This document shows positions 52,981-62,843 of a stretch of 64,000 nt of DNA, piece after piece (positions within the stretch are counted from its first letter, which is position 1; each line of letters starts with the position of its first letter). Below the pieces are notes generated by a model. The model ran no database searches. It saw only the letters and a list, made by a program, of their open reading frames with translations, and had not been told where the DNA came from. Made by a program: the position numbers and the translations under genes. Source of the stretch: Rhodospirillum sp. GTDB lineage: Bacteria; Pseudomonadota; Alphaproteobacteria; Rhodospirillales; Rhodospirillaceae. The DNA is taken from positions 124,001 through 188,000 of the forward strand of contig JAIOYK010000001.1 of the NCBI GenBank assembly GCA_021741145.1, written 5' to 3'.

Positions 52981-53482
52981 GGGACCGCCCATGGTCGTGC
53001 CCGTGATCCTGCCCCTCATCCTGCCCATGGCCGTGGTGCCCACCGCCTTCGTAGGCGCCGCCCTCGGGTTCGAAGGGAGCGGTCATGCGCCGGGTGATCC
53101 CGCCCAGGCCCTTGACCATGGCTTCGATCACATGGTCCTCGGCGATGCGCAGCGTCCCCCCGTCCCGCACCTGAACGGCGAGGTGGCGGTTGCCCAGGTG
53201 CCAAGCCATGCGGGCGAGATGGCCCGGGTCGAGACAATGGATGTCGATCACCGACTCCCGGGCGGCGATGACACGAATAATCCCCGCCGCATCCCCGAGC
53301 TCCAGCCCATCCCCATCGCGCAACAGCACGGCGTTGGGCAGGTCGAGGAGGAAGTCCTCCCCGCCGTCGTCGGTCATGCGCACCCGGCGCCGATGCCGGT
53401 CGGAAAAGGCGAGTGTTACGCTGCCCACCTCCGTTCCCTCGGACCAGGATCCGGCGGCATGGTGGATGGTGGTCTTGCGCAT
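52967..53482 (-). CDS. ureE: Urease nickel metallochaperone UreE
   Basis: A 171-residue nickel-binding chaperone. The N-terminal domain has VTLAFSDRHRRRVRM. The dimer nickel site lies in LARMAWHLGNRHLAVQ with its conserved His. The last 25 residues are His-rich with about nine His among Gly, Asp and Gln (HHGHGQDEGQDHGHDHG), a nickel-storage tail as in Klebsiella-type UreE. GGGGAGAG precedes the ATG at 53482. Confidence 0.96.
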   Translation of the reverse strand: MRKTTIHHAAGSWSEGTEVGSVTLAFSDRHRRRVRMTDDGGEDFLLDLPNAVLLRDGDGLELGDAAGIIRVIAARESVIDIHCLDPGHLARMAWHLGNRHLAVQVRDGGTLRIAEDHVIEAMVKGLGGITRRMTAPFEPEGGAYEGGGHHGHGQDEGQDHGHDHGRSHAPH

Positions 53483-53495
53483 CACCGTCTCTCCC

Positions 53496-55205
53496 CTAAA
53501 ACAGGTGGTAGCGCTGGGCCATGGGCAGAACCTCGGCGGGTTCGCAGGTGAGGAGTTCCCCATCGGCGCGCACCTCGTAGGTCTCTGGGTCCACCTCGAT
53601 TTTCGGCGTGGCGCTGTTCAGCACCATATCGGCCTTGCCCACGGTCCGGCAGCCCGTCACGGCCAACAGCGTCCGGGCCAAGCCGAGCGTATGGCCGACG
53701 TCCGCGTCCAGGGCGGCCTGGGACACGAAGGTCACCGAACTGGCGGTGAGTGACTTACCGAAGGCACCGAACATGGGCCGGTAGTGGACCGGCTGGGGCG
53801 TGGGGATGGAGGCGTTCGGGTCGCCCATGGCCGCCGCGGCGATGGTCCCGCATTTCAGCACGATGTCCGGCTTGACCCCGAAGAAGGCGGGCTTCCACAG
53901 GACCAAATCGGCCAGCTTGCCCGGCTCGACGGAGCCCACATGGGCGGAGATGCCGTGGGTGATGGCCGGATTGATGGTGTATTTGGCGATATAGCGCCGG
54001 ACCCGCAGGTTGTCGTTGTCCCCTGTTTCTCCAGGCAGGCGGCCGCGCTGGACCTTCATCTTATGGGCGGTCTGCCAGGTGCGGATGACCACCTCGCCCA
54101 CCCGACCCATGGCCTGGCTGTCCGAGGAGATCATGGAGAAGGCGCCGATATCATGGAGGATATCCTCCGCCGCGATGGTCTCCCGGCGGATGCGGCTTTC
54201 GGCGAAGGCCACGTCTTCCGGAATGCGCGGGTCCAGGTGGTGGCAGACCATGAGCATGTCCAGGTGCTCATCAAGGGTGTTCACCGTGAAGGGGCGCGTG
54301 GGGTTGGTGGAACTGGGCAGGACATTGGCGACACCGGCCAGTTTGATGATATCCGGCGCATGGCCGCCGCCCGCGCCCTCGGTATGGAAGGCGTGGATGG
54401 TCCGCCCCTTGAAGGCGGCGACGGTGTTCTCGACGAAACCGCTTTCGTTGAGCGTGTCGGTGTGGATGGCGACCTGCACATCCCATTTGTCCGCCACGGT
54501 CAGGCAGGTGTCGATGGCGCTGGGCGTCGTGCCCCAATCCTCGTGCAGTTTCAGGCCAATGGCACCCGCGCGCACCTGTTCCTCCAGGGCCTGGGGCAGG
54601 CTGGCGTTGCCCTTGCCGAAGAAGCCCAGGTTCATGGGCAGCCCCTCCGCCGCCTGAAGCATGCGCGCCATATGCCAGGGACCGGGGGTGCAGGTGGTGG
54701 CGTTGGTGCCCTCCGCCGGACCCGTGCCACCACCCAGCATGGTGGTGATGCCGGACGTGAGGGCGTCATCCACCTGCTGGGGGCAAATCCAATGGATATG
54801 GGCGTCGATGCCGCCCGCGGTGAGGATCCGGCCCTCGCCCGCGATGACCTCGGTCCCGGGGCCGATGATGATGTCCACATTGGGCTGAACGTCGGGGTTC
54901 CCGGCCTTGCCGATGGCGGCGATCCGGCCCTCCTTCAGCCCCACGTCGGCCTTCACGACGCCCCAGTGGTCGACGATCAGGGCGTTGGTGATGACCGTGT
55001 CCACGGCCCCTTGGGCGCGGGAGTATTGGGACTGGCCCATGCCGTCCCGGATAACCTTGCCACCGCCGAACTTCACTTCCTCGCCATAGGTGGTGAAGTC
55101 CTTTTCCACTTCGATGATCAGGTCCGTGTCGGCCAGACGCAGGCGGTCGCCGGTGGTCGGGCCGAACATGGCGGCATAGGCGTCGCGCTCGATTTCGAAT
55201 GCCAT
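53496..55205 (-). CDS. ureC: Urease alpha subunit
   Basis: A 569-residue catalytic subunit hydrolysing urea to ammonia and carbamate. Nickel ligands are visible: the HxH in [13 protein letters not shown], the carbamylated Lys in [12 protein letters not shown], His in [13 protein letters not shown] and [15 protein letters not shown]. The mobile flap Cys/His is in [19 protein letters not shown]. Gene order ureA-ureB-ureC with separate small subunits is the standard bacterial form. Confidence 0.98.
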   Translation of the reverse strand: MAFEIERDAYAAMFGPTTGDRLRLADTDLIIEVEKDFTTYGEEVKFGGGKVIRDGMGQSQYSRAQGAVDTVITNALIVDHWGVVKADVGLKEGRIAAIGKAGNPDVQPNVDIIIGPGTEVIAGEGRILTAGGIDAHIHWICPQQVDDALTSGITTMLGGGTGPAEGTNATTCTPGPWHMARMLQAAEGLPMNLGFFGKGNASLPQALEEQVRAGAIGLKLHEDWGTTPSAIDTCLTVADKWDVQVAIHTDTLNESGFVENTVAAFKGRTIHAFHTEGAGGGHAPDIIKLAGVANVLPSSTNPTRPFTVNTLDEHLDMLMVCHHLDPRIPEDVAFAESRIRRETIAAEDILHDIGAFSMISSDSQAMGRVGEVVIRTWQTAHKMKVQRGRLPGETGDNDNLRVRRYIAKYTINPAITHGISAHVGSVEPGKLADLVLWKPAFFGVKPDIVLKCGTIAAAAMGDPNASIPTPQPVHYRPMFGAFGKSLTASSVTFVSQAALDADVGHTLGLARTLLAVTGCRTVGKADMVLNSATPKIEVDPETYEVRADGELLTCEPAEVLPMAQRYHLF

Positions 55206-55210
55206 ATCCC

Positions 55211-55522
55211 TTAGACCTCCAACTGACCGGCGATCTTGCCGTTGAACCCGTGCACCACCCGGGCGCCCGCATAGGCCACCAGGGTGACCTCCCGGGTTTG
55301 GCCCGGCTCGAAGCGCACCGCCGTGCCCGCGGGAATGTCCAGGCGGTAGCCCCGGGAGGCCTCGCGGTCGAAGGACAGGGCCGGATTGGTCTCGGCGAAA
55401 TGGTAGTGGCTGCCCACCTGGACCGGGCGGTCGCCCGTATTGGCCACGGACAGGGTGATGAAGTCGCGCCCCTCGTTCAGGACCAAGGTGCCTTCGGCGG
55501 GAAAAATCTCTCCGGGAATCAT
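55211..55522 (-). CDS. ureB: Urease beta subunit
   Basis: A 103-residue structural subunit. [18 protein letters not shown] and the block [21 protein letters not shown] are unmistakable. It sits 5 bp before ureC and 13 bp after ureA on the minus strand. Confidence 0.98.
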   Translation of the reverse strand: MIPGEIFPAEGTLVLNEGRDFITLSVANTGDRPVQVGSHYHFAETNPALSFDREASRGYRLDIPAGTAVRFEPGQTREVTLVAYAGARVVHGFNGKIAGQLEV

Positions 55523-55535
55523 CGCCTCTTCTCCC

Positions 55536-55838
55536 CTAGCGAATGGGCTGATGGACGGTCACCAACTTGGTGCCGTCCGGGAATGTAGCTTCCACCTGGA
55601 TCTCGTGGATCATCTCGGCGATGCCGTCCATGACCTGATCGCGGGCAATGACCTCCGCTCCGGCCTTCATGAGCTCGGAGACGGAGCGCCCGTCGCGGGC
55701 CCCTTCCACGACGAAATCGCTGATCAGGGCGATGGCCTCGGGGTGGTTGAGCTTCACGCCCCGCTCCAACCGTCGGCGCGCCACCATGGCGGCCATGGCC
55801 ACCAGCAGCTTGTCCTTCTCCCGCGGCGTCAAATTCAT
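55536..55838 (-). CDS. ureA: Urease gamma subunit
   Basis: A 100-residue subunit starting [20 protein letters not shown], with [20 protein letters not shown] and the C-terminal VTVHQPIR. The ATG at 55838 gives the universal UreA length; upstream extension of the frame overlaps ureD. Confidence 0.98.
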   Translation of the reverse strand: MNLTPREKDKLLVAMAAMVARRRLERGVKLNHPEAIALISDFVVEGARDGRSVSELMKAGAEVIARDQVMDGIAEMIHEIQVEATFPDGTKLVTVHQPIR

Positions 55839-55855
55839 CCGACCCTCTCCTCTGC

Positions 55856-56710
55856 CTAAACATGCCAAGGCCGGGGGAGCACGGGCGCGTACCTCCCCAA
55901 GGCCTGCCGTGAATACCCCCAAATGTCGGCGAAAGCAGCGCGAAGCGCCAGCCCATCCTCCGACAAAAACCGCGTGATCAACAGCCCCCTCACCTCCGTC
56001 GCCCCGGCGCGGACCTTGGGACTGGCTGCCAACCGCTCCCGGATCTCCTCCATCAAGGCCAGCGCGGCACCATCGGGCGCATAGGCCACCAGGGTGGCAA
56101 GCGCCACCGCGCCATCAAACCCGGCAGGATGGGCAATGGCCTCGGCCAGATCCCCCTCCAGGTGCAGCGCGTCGGCCCAAACGAGCCGCCCCCCGACCCG
56201 GACCCGCCAGGCGTCATGGATCAGTCCTTCGGTCAGACGCTCCCTATGGGCGGCCCGCCCGAGGGCCAGCATCTCCCCAGCCAGGACGGTGGCGCCGGGG
56301 TCCACATCCAGGCGGGTGACTCGACGCAACCGCGCCCGATTATGCACAATCATCTCCTGGGGGAGCCACTCCAACCAGGACCCCTCCCCCGCAGAAAGGG
56401 AGACATCCAGCCGCACATCGGGACCCTTGGAGCGATAGAGCTTCTCTGCCGCCTGGGCCATGACCAGAACCCGGGCGCCGGGATCGACGGTCACGGCAAT
56501 GGACAAGCAGTCGCCGCCGACCAATCCGCCTGCGGTATTGGTCAGGCAAGCGGTCAGGGGTTCGGCCTTGGACACGGTGGGAAACAAGCAACGCAGCGGC
56601 GCGGCCTGATCCAGCTCGGCCAGACGGGTAACCGGCCCGTCGTTCCCCTGGGCCGCCCGTACCCGCAGGCCAATCCGCCCGTCACGCAAACCGCCCCCAG
56701 AGGACGCCAT
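55856..56710 (-). CDS. ureD: Urease accessory protein UreD
   Basis: A 284-residue scaffold protein that binds apo-urease and, with UreF and UreG, guides nickel. [47 protein letters not shown] and the C-terminal [18 protein letters not shown] are family blocks. GGGAGGGG precedes ATG 56710. It lies between the transporter genes and ureA. Confidence 0.95.
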   Translation of the reverse strand: MASSGGGLRDGRIGLRVRAAQGNDGPVTRLAELDQAAPLRCLFPTVSKAEPLTACLTNTAGGLVGGDCLSIAVTVDPGARVLVMAQAAEKLYRSKGPDVRLDVSLSAGEGSWLEWLPQEMIVHNRARLRRVTRLDVDPGATVLAGEMLALGRAAHRERLTEGLIHDAWRVRVGGRLVWADALHLEGDLAEAIAHPAGFDGAVALATLVAYAPDGAALALMEEIRERLAASPKVRAGATEVRGLLITRFLSEDGLALRAAFADIWGYSRQALGRYAPVLPRPWHV

Positions 56711-56732
56711 TCCCCTCCCAGAAACGCCAGCC

Positions 56733-57428
56733 TTAGACGGTGAGGTGCCGTCGTACATCCGCCTCCTCCATGGTCGCTCCCTCGCCGGAGAGCACCACTT
56801 CACCCCGATCCATGACCACATAATCGTCGGCCAGATCGCGGGCGAACTCGAAATACTGCTCGACCAGCACGATGGCCATGGTTCCCTTATCGCGCAAGTA
56901 GGTAATCGCCCGACCGATGTCCTTGATGATCGATGGCTGGATGCCCTCGGTCGGTTCGTCAAGCACCAGCAGGCTCGGCCGCATGACCATGGCCCGGCCA
57001 ATGGCGAGTTGTTGCTGCTGCCCACCGGAGAGGTCTCCGCCCCGACGATGCATCATGGTCTTGAGCACGGGGAACAGGGCAAAGACCTCCTCGGGCACGA
57101 TGCGGTCCTTGCGGGGCAGGGGAGCGTAACCGGTTTCCAGGTTCTCCTTCACGCTCAGCAGCGGAAAAATCTCCCGCCCCTGGGGCACGGTGGCGATGCC
57201 CTTGCGCGCCCGGTCGTGGGGCTTAAGGCGAGAGATATCCTCGCCATTCCACAGGATCTTGCCCTTGCTGATGGGATGTTGGCCGGTGACGGCGCGCAAC
57301 AGGCTGGTCTTGCCCACCCCGTTGCGCCCCAGAACACAGGTGACCCGCCCCACTTGGGCGGTGACGGAGACCTCCTTGAGCGCCTTGGCCGCGCCGTAAT
57401 GCAGGTCGATGCCTTCCACGGATAGCAT
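56733..57428 (-). CDS. urtE: Urea ABC transporter ATPase UrtE
   Basis: A 231-residue LivF-type ATPase. Walker A is VLGRNGVGKTSLLRAV, the signature is DLSGGQQQQLAIGRAM, Walker B is LLVLDEPTEGIQPS and the H-loop equivalent is in VLVEQYFEFA. GYAPLPRKDR is typical of UrtE rather than LivF. ATG at 57428, 5 bp after urtD. Confidence 0.95.
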   Translation of the reverse strand: MLSVEGIDLHYGAAKALKEVSVTAQVGRVTCVLGRNGVGKTSLLRAVTGQHPISKGKILWNGEDISRLKPHDRARKGIATVPQGREIFPLLSVKENLETGYAPLPRKDRIVPEEVFALFPVLKTMMHRRGGDLSGGQQQQLAIGRAMVMRPSLLVLDEPTEGIQPSIIKDIGRAITYLRDKGTMAIVLVEQYFEFARDLADDYVVMDRGEVVLSGEGATMEEADVRRHLTV

Positions 57429-57433
57429 GCGCC

Positions 57434-58192
57434 TTATCTCCCCAGGTAGACTTCGATGACGCGTTGATCGGCGCTGACATGGTCCAGTGACCCCTCGGCC
57501 AGGACCGAACCCTCGTGCAGAACCGTGACCTTCACGCCCAGGTCCCGGACGAAGGTCATGTCGTGCTCGACAACAATCACCGAATGCTCGCCGGTGATCT
57601 CCTTCAGCAGCTTGGCCGTTTCCGCGGTCTCGTCGTCCGTCATACCAGCCGCGGGCTCGTCCACCAGAAGGACCTTCGGGTTCTGGGCCAGAAGCATGCC
57701 GATTTCCAGCCATTGCTTTTGGCCATGGGACAGGCCTCCGGCGTCGGTTTGGGCCAGATCCCCCAGGCGGATGATGCCCAGGATTTCGTCGATGCGTTTC
57801 CGTCCCTTGGCCGTCAGCCCGCCGAACAGGGTGCGGAAGACCCCCCGGTCCCCCGCCAGGGCGAGCATCAGGTTGTCGAAGACCGTATGCATCTCGAAGA
57901 CCGTCGGCTTCTGGAATTTGCGACCAATGCCCAACTGAGCGATGGCCGCCTCGTCCAGGACCCGCAGGTCCGTTGTGCCGTTGAAATACACCTCGCCGGT
58001 ATCGCAGCGGGTCTTGCCAGTGATCACGTCCATCATCGTGGTCTTACCCGCCCCGTTGGGGCCGATGATGGCGCGCATCTCGCCGGGTTTGATCACCAGG
58101 GAAAGGTTGTTGAGCGCCCGGAAGCCATCGAAGGTAACCGATACGCCGGAGACATACAGGATGGAGGTCGCTTTTTCTTCCATGGTCCTCAC
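57434..58192 (-). CDS. urtD: Urea ABC transporter ATPase UrtD
   Basis: A 252-residue LivG-type ATPase. Walker A is IIGPNGAGKTTMMDVI, the signature GGLSHGQKQWLEIGM is the characteristic UrtD variant, and Walker B is VLLVDEPAAGMTDDE, followed by VIVVEHDMTFV. Overlaps urtC by 4 bp. Confidence 0.95.
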   Translation of the reverse strand: MRTMEEKATSILYVSGVSVTFDGFRALNNLSLVIKPGEMRAIIGPNGAGKTTMMDVITGKTRCDTGEVYFNGTTDLRVLDEAAIAQLGIGRKFQKPTVFEMHTVFDNLMLALAGDRGVFRTLFGGLTAKGRKRIDEILGIIRLGDLAQTDAGGLSHGQKQWLEIGMLLAQNPKVLLVDEPAAGMTDDETAETAKLLKEITGEHSVIVVEHDMTFVRDLGVKVTVLHEGSVLAEGSLDHVSADQRVIEVYLGR

Positions 58193-59364
58193 TCCCCAGC
58201 CGAGGCGTTGACGGGCTTGACCTCGCCGCCTTCCGATAGCGCCACCCCTTTTTCCGCCTGGCCGGACCCCATCTTCTTGCCCGCGAACCGGGGCGCGAAG
58301 GTTCCGATAATCCCCTTGGGCAGGAACAGGGTCACGGCGATGAACAGGCCCCCCAGGGCGAACAGCCAGACGTCTGGCAGGGCCGCCGTGAAATAGGTCT
58401 TCGCCCCGTTCACCAGCAGCGCGCCCAGGATGGCCCCGACCAGGGTTCCCCGGCCGCCCACGGCGACCCAGATCACCGCCTCGATGCTGTTGGCGGGCGC
58501 GAATTCGCCGGGGTTGATGATGCCCACCTGGGGCACATAGAGCGCCCCGGCCACCCCGGCCATGCAGGCCGAGAGGGTCCAGACGAAGAGCTTGAAGCGC
58601 TCCACCCGGTAGCCCAGGAAGCGGATCCGGCTTTCGGCGTCACGCACGGCGATCAGCACCTTCCCCAGACGCGACCCGACCACCGTCCGGCAGATGATAT
58701 AGCCGAGCGCCACGGCCACCGCGCTGGCCAGGAACAGGGCCGCCCGGGTGCCATCGGCCTGGATATCGAAGCCCAGGATTTCCTTGAAGTCGGTCAGGCC
58801 GTTGTTGCCACCAAAACCCATGTCGTTGCGGAAGAAGGCGAGCAACAGCGCATAGGTCAGGGCCTGGGTGATGATCGACAGGTAGACCCCGGTCACCCGG
58901 GAGCGGAAGGCGAACCAGCCGAAGACGAACGCCAGCACCCCCGGCGCCACCAGCACCATCAGGAAGGCGAAAGGAGCAACGTCGAAACCCATCCAATACC
59001 AGGGGAGTTCGGTCCAATTGAGGAAGACCATGAAATCCGGCAACAGTGGATTGGCGTAAACGCCTCGGTCGCCGATCATACGCATCAGGTACATGCCCAT
59101 GGCATAGCCGCCGAGGGAGAAGAACGCCCCATGGCCCAGACTGAGAATGCCGCAATACCCCCAGACCAGATCCACCGACAGGGCGAGCAAGGCGTAGCAC
59201 AGGTACTTGCCAAGCAGGGCGATGGCATAGGTCGGCACATGCAGGGCGGACCCCTCCGGAAAGCCCAGGTTGAGGAGAACGATCAGCAGGGGCAGGCCGA
59301 GCAGGAGCGACAGCACGATCCAGGCCCGGCCCCCCAGGCCGTTGAGAAGCAATCGGGTTATCAT
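58189..59364 (-). CDS. urtC: Urea ABC transporter permease UrtC
   Basis: A 391-residue LivM-type permease with about ten TM segments. YCGILSLGHGAFFSLGGYAMGMYLMR and the EAA-like loop around SRIRFLGYRVERFKLFVWTLSA are the family blocks; GFGGNNGLTDF is typical of UrtC. A polar C-terminal tail of about 30 residues ends the chain. ATG at 59364 overlaps the urtB stop. Confidence 0.94.
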   Translation of the reverse strand: MITRLLLNGLGGRAWIVLSLLLGLPLLIVLLNLGFPEGSALHVPTYAIALLGKYLCYALLALSVDLVWGYCGILSLGHGAFFSLGGYAMGMYLMRMIGDRGVYANPLLPDFMVFLNWTELPWYWMGFDVAPFAFLMVLVAPGVLAFVFGWFAFRSRVTGVYLSIITQALTYALLLAFFRNDMGFGGNNGLTDFKEILGFDIQADGTRAALFLASAVAVALGYIICRTVVGSRLGKVLIAVRDAESRIRFLGYRVERFKLFVWTLSACMAGVAGALYVPQVGIINPGEFAPANSIEAVIWVAVGGRGTLVGAILGALLVNGAKTYFTAALPDVWLFALGGLFIAVTLFLPKGIIGTFAPRFAGKKMGSGQAEKGVALSEGGEVKPVNASAGE

Positions 59365-60983
59365 GATTCCACCGCCCGGCCCTTGAGGGCGAACAGGCCC
59401 CGGGGACGCTTCTGAATGAACAGGATGATGAAGACCAGCACCAGGATTTTGCCCAGCACGGCCCCGGCGTAGGGTTCGAGGAATTTGTTGGCGATACCGA
59501 GCGTCATCGCGCCCACCAGGGTGCCCCAAAGGTTCCCGACGCCGCCGAAGACCACGACCATGAAGCTATCGATGATATAGCCCTGGCCCAGGTTGGGACT
59601 GACGTTGTCCACCTGGGAGAGCGCCACCCCGGCGATCCCGGCAATGCCCGACCCAAGGCCGAAGGTCATGGCGTCCACCCAGTTGGTGCGGATCCCCATC
59701 GATCCGGCCATGCGCCGATTCTGGGTGACGGCACGCATTTGAAGGCCCATGGGGGTCTTCTTCAGCACCAGCATCAGGCAGAACAGAACCGCCATGGCGA
59801 AGATGATGATGGTCAGGCGGTTATAGGTGATGGTCATCTCGCCAACCTTGAAGGCACCGGACATCCACTCGGGCGTCCCCACCTCCTGGTTGGTCGGACC
59901 GAAGATGGAGCGCACCACCTGTTGCAGCACCAGCGACAGGCCCCAGGTGGCGAGGAGGGTTTCCAGGGGACGGCCATAGAGGAAGCGAATAATCCCCCGC
60001 TCGATCGCGACACCAATCGCGCCGGTGACCAGGAAGGCCAGCGGCAGCGCGATCAACAGGGACCATTCGAACAACCCGGGGATGGAGGTGCGGATCACAT
60101 CCTGCACCATGAAGGTCGTATAGGCACCCAGCATGACCATCTCGCCATGGGCCATGTTGATCACCCCCATGACGCCAAAGGTAATCGCCAACCCAATGGC
60201 CGCGAGCAACAGAACCGAGCCCAGCGAAAGGCCATACCAGACCGCCTGTCCGGCATCCCACAGGGCGAGAGTGTTATTGATGGCGGTCATGGCCTTTCGG
60301 GCCGCCGCGGCGACCGCGTCCTCGCCGTTGGCCAGGGGAGTCAATACGGACAGGGCATCGCGTCCGCCCAGGGCGGTGATGGTGGTGACGGCGGCGAGCT
60401 TGCGGTCCTCTGGCAGGTCGGAAGCGAGGATGGACGCGGCCAGGGCCCGCTCCATGGCGGTGCGCACGGTGCTGTCACTCTCCACGCCGATGGCCCCTTC
60501 CAGGGCCTCGATGGACTCCGGATCGGCGCTGTCGAACAGGGATTTAGCCGCGATCAGGCGGACCGCGGTGTCCTTGGATCGCAGGGTGAGCGCCCCCACC
60601 GCGTCCCGGATGCTCCGGCGCAGGCGGTTGTTGACCTTGATCTTGTCCAGGGCGCCGGAGGCCACTTCAGCCAGAGCCACTCCCGTCACGGGGTCGGTCA
60701 GGGCCAGGACCTTCCCGGCCGTCTTGGCGATGACCACGGCCCCGTCGGCCTTGCGCACCATCAATGCGCCGTCCGCCAGGGCTTCCAGAATGGGAACGGC
60801 CCGGGGGTCGCCGGTGGCCGCCAGCGCATCGATGGCCTCGGCGCGCTCGGACAACCCGCCCTCGGCCAGGATGGCCACCAGGGGGGCGAGGTCCTCTTCC
60901 GCCCGGGCCGGGGAGGGGTCCAGGGCGGCCAGGACGCAGACCATCGCGGCCAGCCCCAGCAGGATCAACTTGATTTGGCGCAT
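59361..60983 (-). CDS. urtB: Urea ABC transporter permease UrtB (with HEAT-like N-terminal domain)
   Basis: A 540-residue protein. A signal peptide (to about residue 28, ending SPARA) leads into a periplasmic all-helical domain of about 200 residues that looks like HEAT repeats (DALAATGDPRAVPILEALADG, RLIAAKSLFDSADPESIEAL). A LivH-type permease follows (GVMGVINMAHGEMVMLGAYT, SGIAGIAGVALSQVDNVSPN). The extra N-terminal domain is usual in proteobacterial UrtB; its partner is unknown. Confidence 0.94.
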   Translation of the reverse strand: MRQIKLILLGLAAMVCVLAALDPSPARAEEDLAPLVAILAEGGLSERAEAIDALAATGDPRAVPILEALADGALMVRKADGAVVIAKTAGKVLALTDPVTGVALAEVASGALDKIKVNNRLRRSIRDAVGALTLRSKDTAVRLIAAKSLFDSADPESIEALEGAIGVESDSTVRTAMERALAASILASDLPEDRKLAAVTTITALGGRDALSVLTPLANGEDAVAAAARKAMTAINNTLALWDAGQAVWYGLSLGSVLLLAAIGLAITFGVMGVINMAHGEMVMLGAYTTFMVQDVIRTSIPGLFEWSLLIALPLAFLVTGAIGVAIERGIIRFLYGRPLETLLATWGLSLVLQQVVRSIFGPTNQEVGTPEWMSGAFKVGEMTITYNRLTIIIFAMAVLFCLMLVLKKTPMGLQMRAVTQNRRMAGSMGIRTNWVDAMTFGLGSGIAGIAGVALSQVDNVSPNLGQGYIIDSFMVVVFGGVGNLWGTLVGAMTLGIANKFLEPYAGAVLGKILVLVFIILFIQKRPRGLFALKGRAVES

Positions 60984-61013
60984 GAAACACCCTTCCGAGG
61001 GACAGGGAAGAGA

Positions 61014-61042
61014 GGGAGGTCCGAAGCGGAGCTGGACCTCCC
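61014..61042 (-). promoter_or_regulatory. Hairpin between urtA and urtB
   Basis: A perfect 9-bp stem (GGGAGGTCC/GGACCTCCC) with an 11-base loop in the 72-bp gap, followed on the minus strand by a pyrimidine-rich but not pure T tail. Probably an attenuator or stability element that favours the binding-protein mRNA. Confidence 0.6.
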
Positions 61043-61055
61043 CTCGAGCGGCGCC

Positions 61056-62357
61056 TTACTCGGCGCCGCCGCACTTGCCGGTGGCGGTGTTGAAGTTGCC
61101 GCAGGACATCGGCGCCCGCCAATCGGAGATCAGGTCCTTGGAGCCTTCCAGGTAATCGGACCAGGCATCGCCGACCACCAGACCGGAGGTCTCCCACACC
61201 ACGTCGAACTGGCCATCGTCCTGGATCTCGCCGATCAGCACGGGCTTGGTGATGTGGTGGTTGGGCATCATGGCGGACATGCCGCCGGTCAGGTTCGGCA
61301 CGGACACGCCGACAATGGCGTCGATGACCGCGTCCGGATCGGTGGACCCGGCCTTCTCGACGGCCTTCACCCACATGTTGAAGCCGATGTAATGGGCTTC
61401 CATGGGGTCGTTGGTGACCCGCTTGTCATCCTTGGTGAAGGCCTTCCAGGCGTCAATGAAGGCGGTATTGGCCGGGTCGTCCACGGACTGGAAGTAGTTC
61501 CAGGCGGCCAGATGGCCGACCAGCGGCGTGGTGTCGATACCGGCCAGTTCCTCCTCGCCGACGGAGAAGGCGACGACCGGGATATCCTCGGCCTTGATGC
61601 CCTGGTTGCCCAGTTCCTTGTAGAACGGCACATTGGCGTCACCGTTGATGGTGGAGACCACCGCGGTCTTCTTGCCCGCCGAACCGAAGTTCTTGATGTC
61701 GGCGACGATGGTCTGCCAATCACTATGCCCGAAGGGGGTATAGTTGATCATGATGTCGTCGGCGGCCACGCCCTTGGCCTTCAGGTAGGCTTCCAGGATC
61801 TTGTTGGTGGTCCGGGGATAGACATAGTCGGTTCCGGCCAGCACCCAGCGCTCCACGCCTTCTTCCTTCATCAGGTAATCCACCGCGGGGATGGCCTGTT
61901 GGTTGGGGGCGGCGCCGGTGTAGAAGACGTTCCGCTGGCTTTCCTCGCCCTCATACTGGACGGGGTAGAAGAGGATGCTGTTCAGTTCCTCGAAGACCGG
62001 CAGAACGGATTTGCGGGACACGGAAGTCCAGCAGCCGAAAACCGCGTCGACCTTGTTGACGGAGATCAGTTCGCGGGCCTTTTCGGCGAACAGCGGCCAG
62101 TCGGAGGCCGGATCCACCACCACGGCTTCCAGCTGCTTGCCCAGAAGACCACCCTTCTTGTTCTGCTCGTCGATCAGCATCAGCATGGCGTCCTTCAGCG
62201 TGGTCTCGCTGATGGCCATGGTGCCGGATAGGGAGTGCAGGATCCCCACTTTGATGGTGTCGTCGGCGGCTTGGGCGGTTCCAATGGAGGCGACCCCCAT
62301 CTGGGCAGTCAGCGCGAGCGCGCCAGCGGCGAGAACGCCACGGAAAGTCTTCTTCAT
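61056..62357 (-). CDS. urtA: Urea ABC transporter substrate-binding protein UrtA
   Basis: A 433-residue periplasmic receptor. The signal peptide ends at GTAQA-AD. The mature chain starts TIKVGILHSLSGTMAISETTL, continues FGCWTSVSRKSVLPVFEELN and LFYPVQYEGEESQRNVFYTG, the amide-binding region of the UrtA/FmdD family, and ends with two Cys (MSCGNFNTATGKCGG). It binds urea (possibly short amides) and hands it to UrtBC. ATG at 62357 with GGAAGATCCG upstream. First gene of the operon. Confidence 0.96.
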   Translation of the reverse strand: MKKTFRGVLAAGALALTAQMGVASIGTAQAADDTIKVGILHSLSGTMAISETTLKDAMLMLIDEQNKKGGLLGKQLEAVVVDPASDWPLFAEKARELISVNKVDAVFGCWTSVSRKSVLPVFEELNSILFYPVQYEGEESQRNVFYTGAAPNQQAIPAVDYLMKEEGVERWVLAGTDYVYPRTTNKILEAYLKAKGVAADDIMINYTPFGHSDWQTIVADIKNFGSAGKKTAVVSTINGDANVPFYKELGNQGIKAEDIPVVAFSVGEEELAGIDTTPLVGHLAAWNYFQSVDDPANTAFIDAWKAFTKDDKRVTNDPMEAHYIGFNMWVKAVEKAGSTDPDAVIDAIVGVSVPNLTGGMSAMMPNHHITKPVLIGEIQDDGQFDVVWETSGLVVGDAWSDYLEGSKDLISDWRAPMSCGNFNTATGKCGGAE

Positions 62358-62402
62358 GTTTCGGATCTTCCTTGGATGAAGGTTGACGGCGGAGTTGGCA
62401 TG

Positions 62403-62417
62403 GCAAGCACCGTGCCA
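62403..62417 (-). promoter_or_regulatory. Sigma-54 promoter of urtA
   Basis: Read on the minus strand: TGGCAC-GGTGC-TTGC, an exact match to the -24/-12 consensus TGGCAC-N5-TTGC, 46 bases upstream of the urtA ATG. Nitrogen-regulated (NtrC) urea genes commonly use sigma-54. The start of transcription is expected near 62391. Confidence 0.8.
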
Positions 62418-62553
62418 CTTCATGAAAAAGCCATGTTTTCCGCCGCTCCCGCCCCAATGGCGCTCTCTTTCCGTCTCGTTCTGGACAAAATTGGTCGGTT
62501 ATTGCGCATGCGAACGGCGCCACCCGCCCAAGGATCCAGCAGGGGCGAAGTCA

Positions 62554-62567
62554 ATTATGTCCATAAT
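62554..62567. promoter_or_regulatory. Inverted repeat in the urtA / regulator intergenic region
   Basis: ATTATG-tc-CATAAT, a perfect 6-bp dyad about 280 bases before the response-regulator gene. It is a candidate operator; the binding protein is unknown. Confidence 0.3.
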
Positions 62568-62843
62568 GTTGCTAACGGAGAAACAAACCGGATATCCTTG
62601 GAAACCAAGGCCCGTTCTGAAACGACCGGTCTTGCGCCCTCCGGGGGATCCCGCCATGATCGGCACCCAACGGCGGCGCCCTTCTCCCCCGAATACGATA
62701 ATTTCGCAGTCTCCTCCTGGCCTTTTTCTCCGCCAGGGGAGGCGAAGCGCAAAGCTGGATATGACGGATTTCGCGAGAGTTGACCCAAAGGTCGCTCTTT
62801 CGTCCGAGAGGAACAGAAGCCCGAACCGGGAGAACGGCGAACC

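Larger units (their letters stand above)
62358..62843. other. 486-bp divergent regulatory region, urtA / response regulator
   Basis: No gene is supported here. It contains the sigma-54 promoter of urtA near its left end, an inverted repeat ATTATG-tc-CATAAT at 62554-62567, and a GC-rich stretch with cttctccc/gaatac before the response-regulator start. Activator sites of NtrC type would be expected upstream of 62420, but I see no full consensus. Confidence 0.5.

Noticed and set aside
53784-55214. Plus-strand frame of 476 codons opposite ureC
   Set aside because: Mirror frame of ureC, which has all nickel ligands.
59739-62231. Plus-strand frame of 830 codons opposite urtB and urtA
   Set aside because: The longest frame of the window, but it is antisense to two clearly identified transporter genes and is low complexity.
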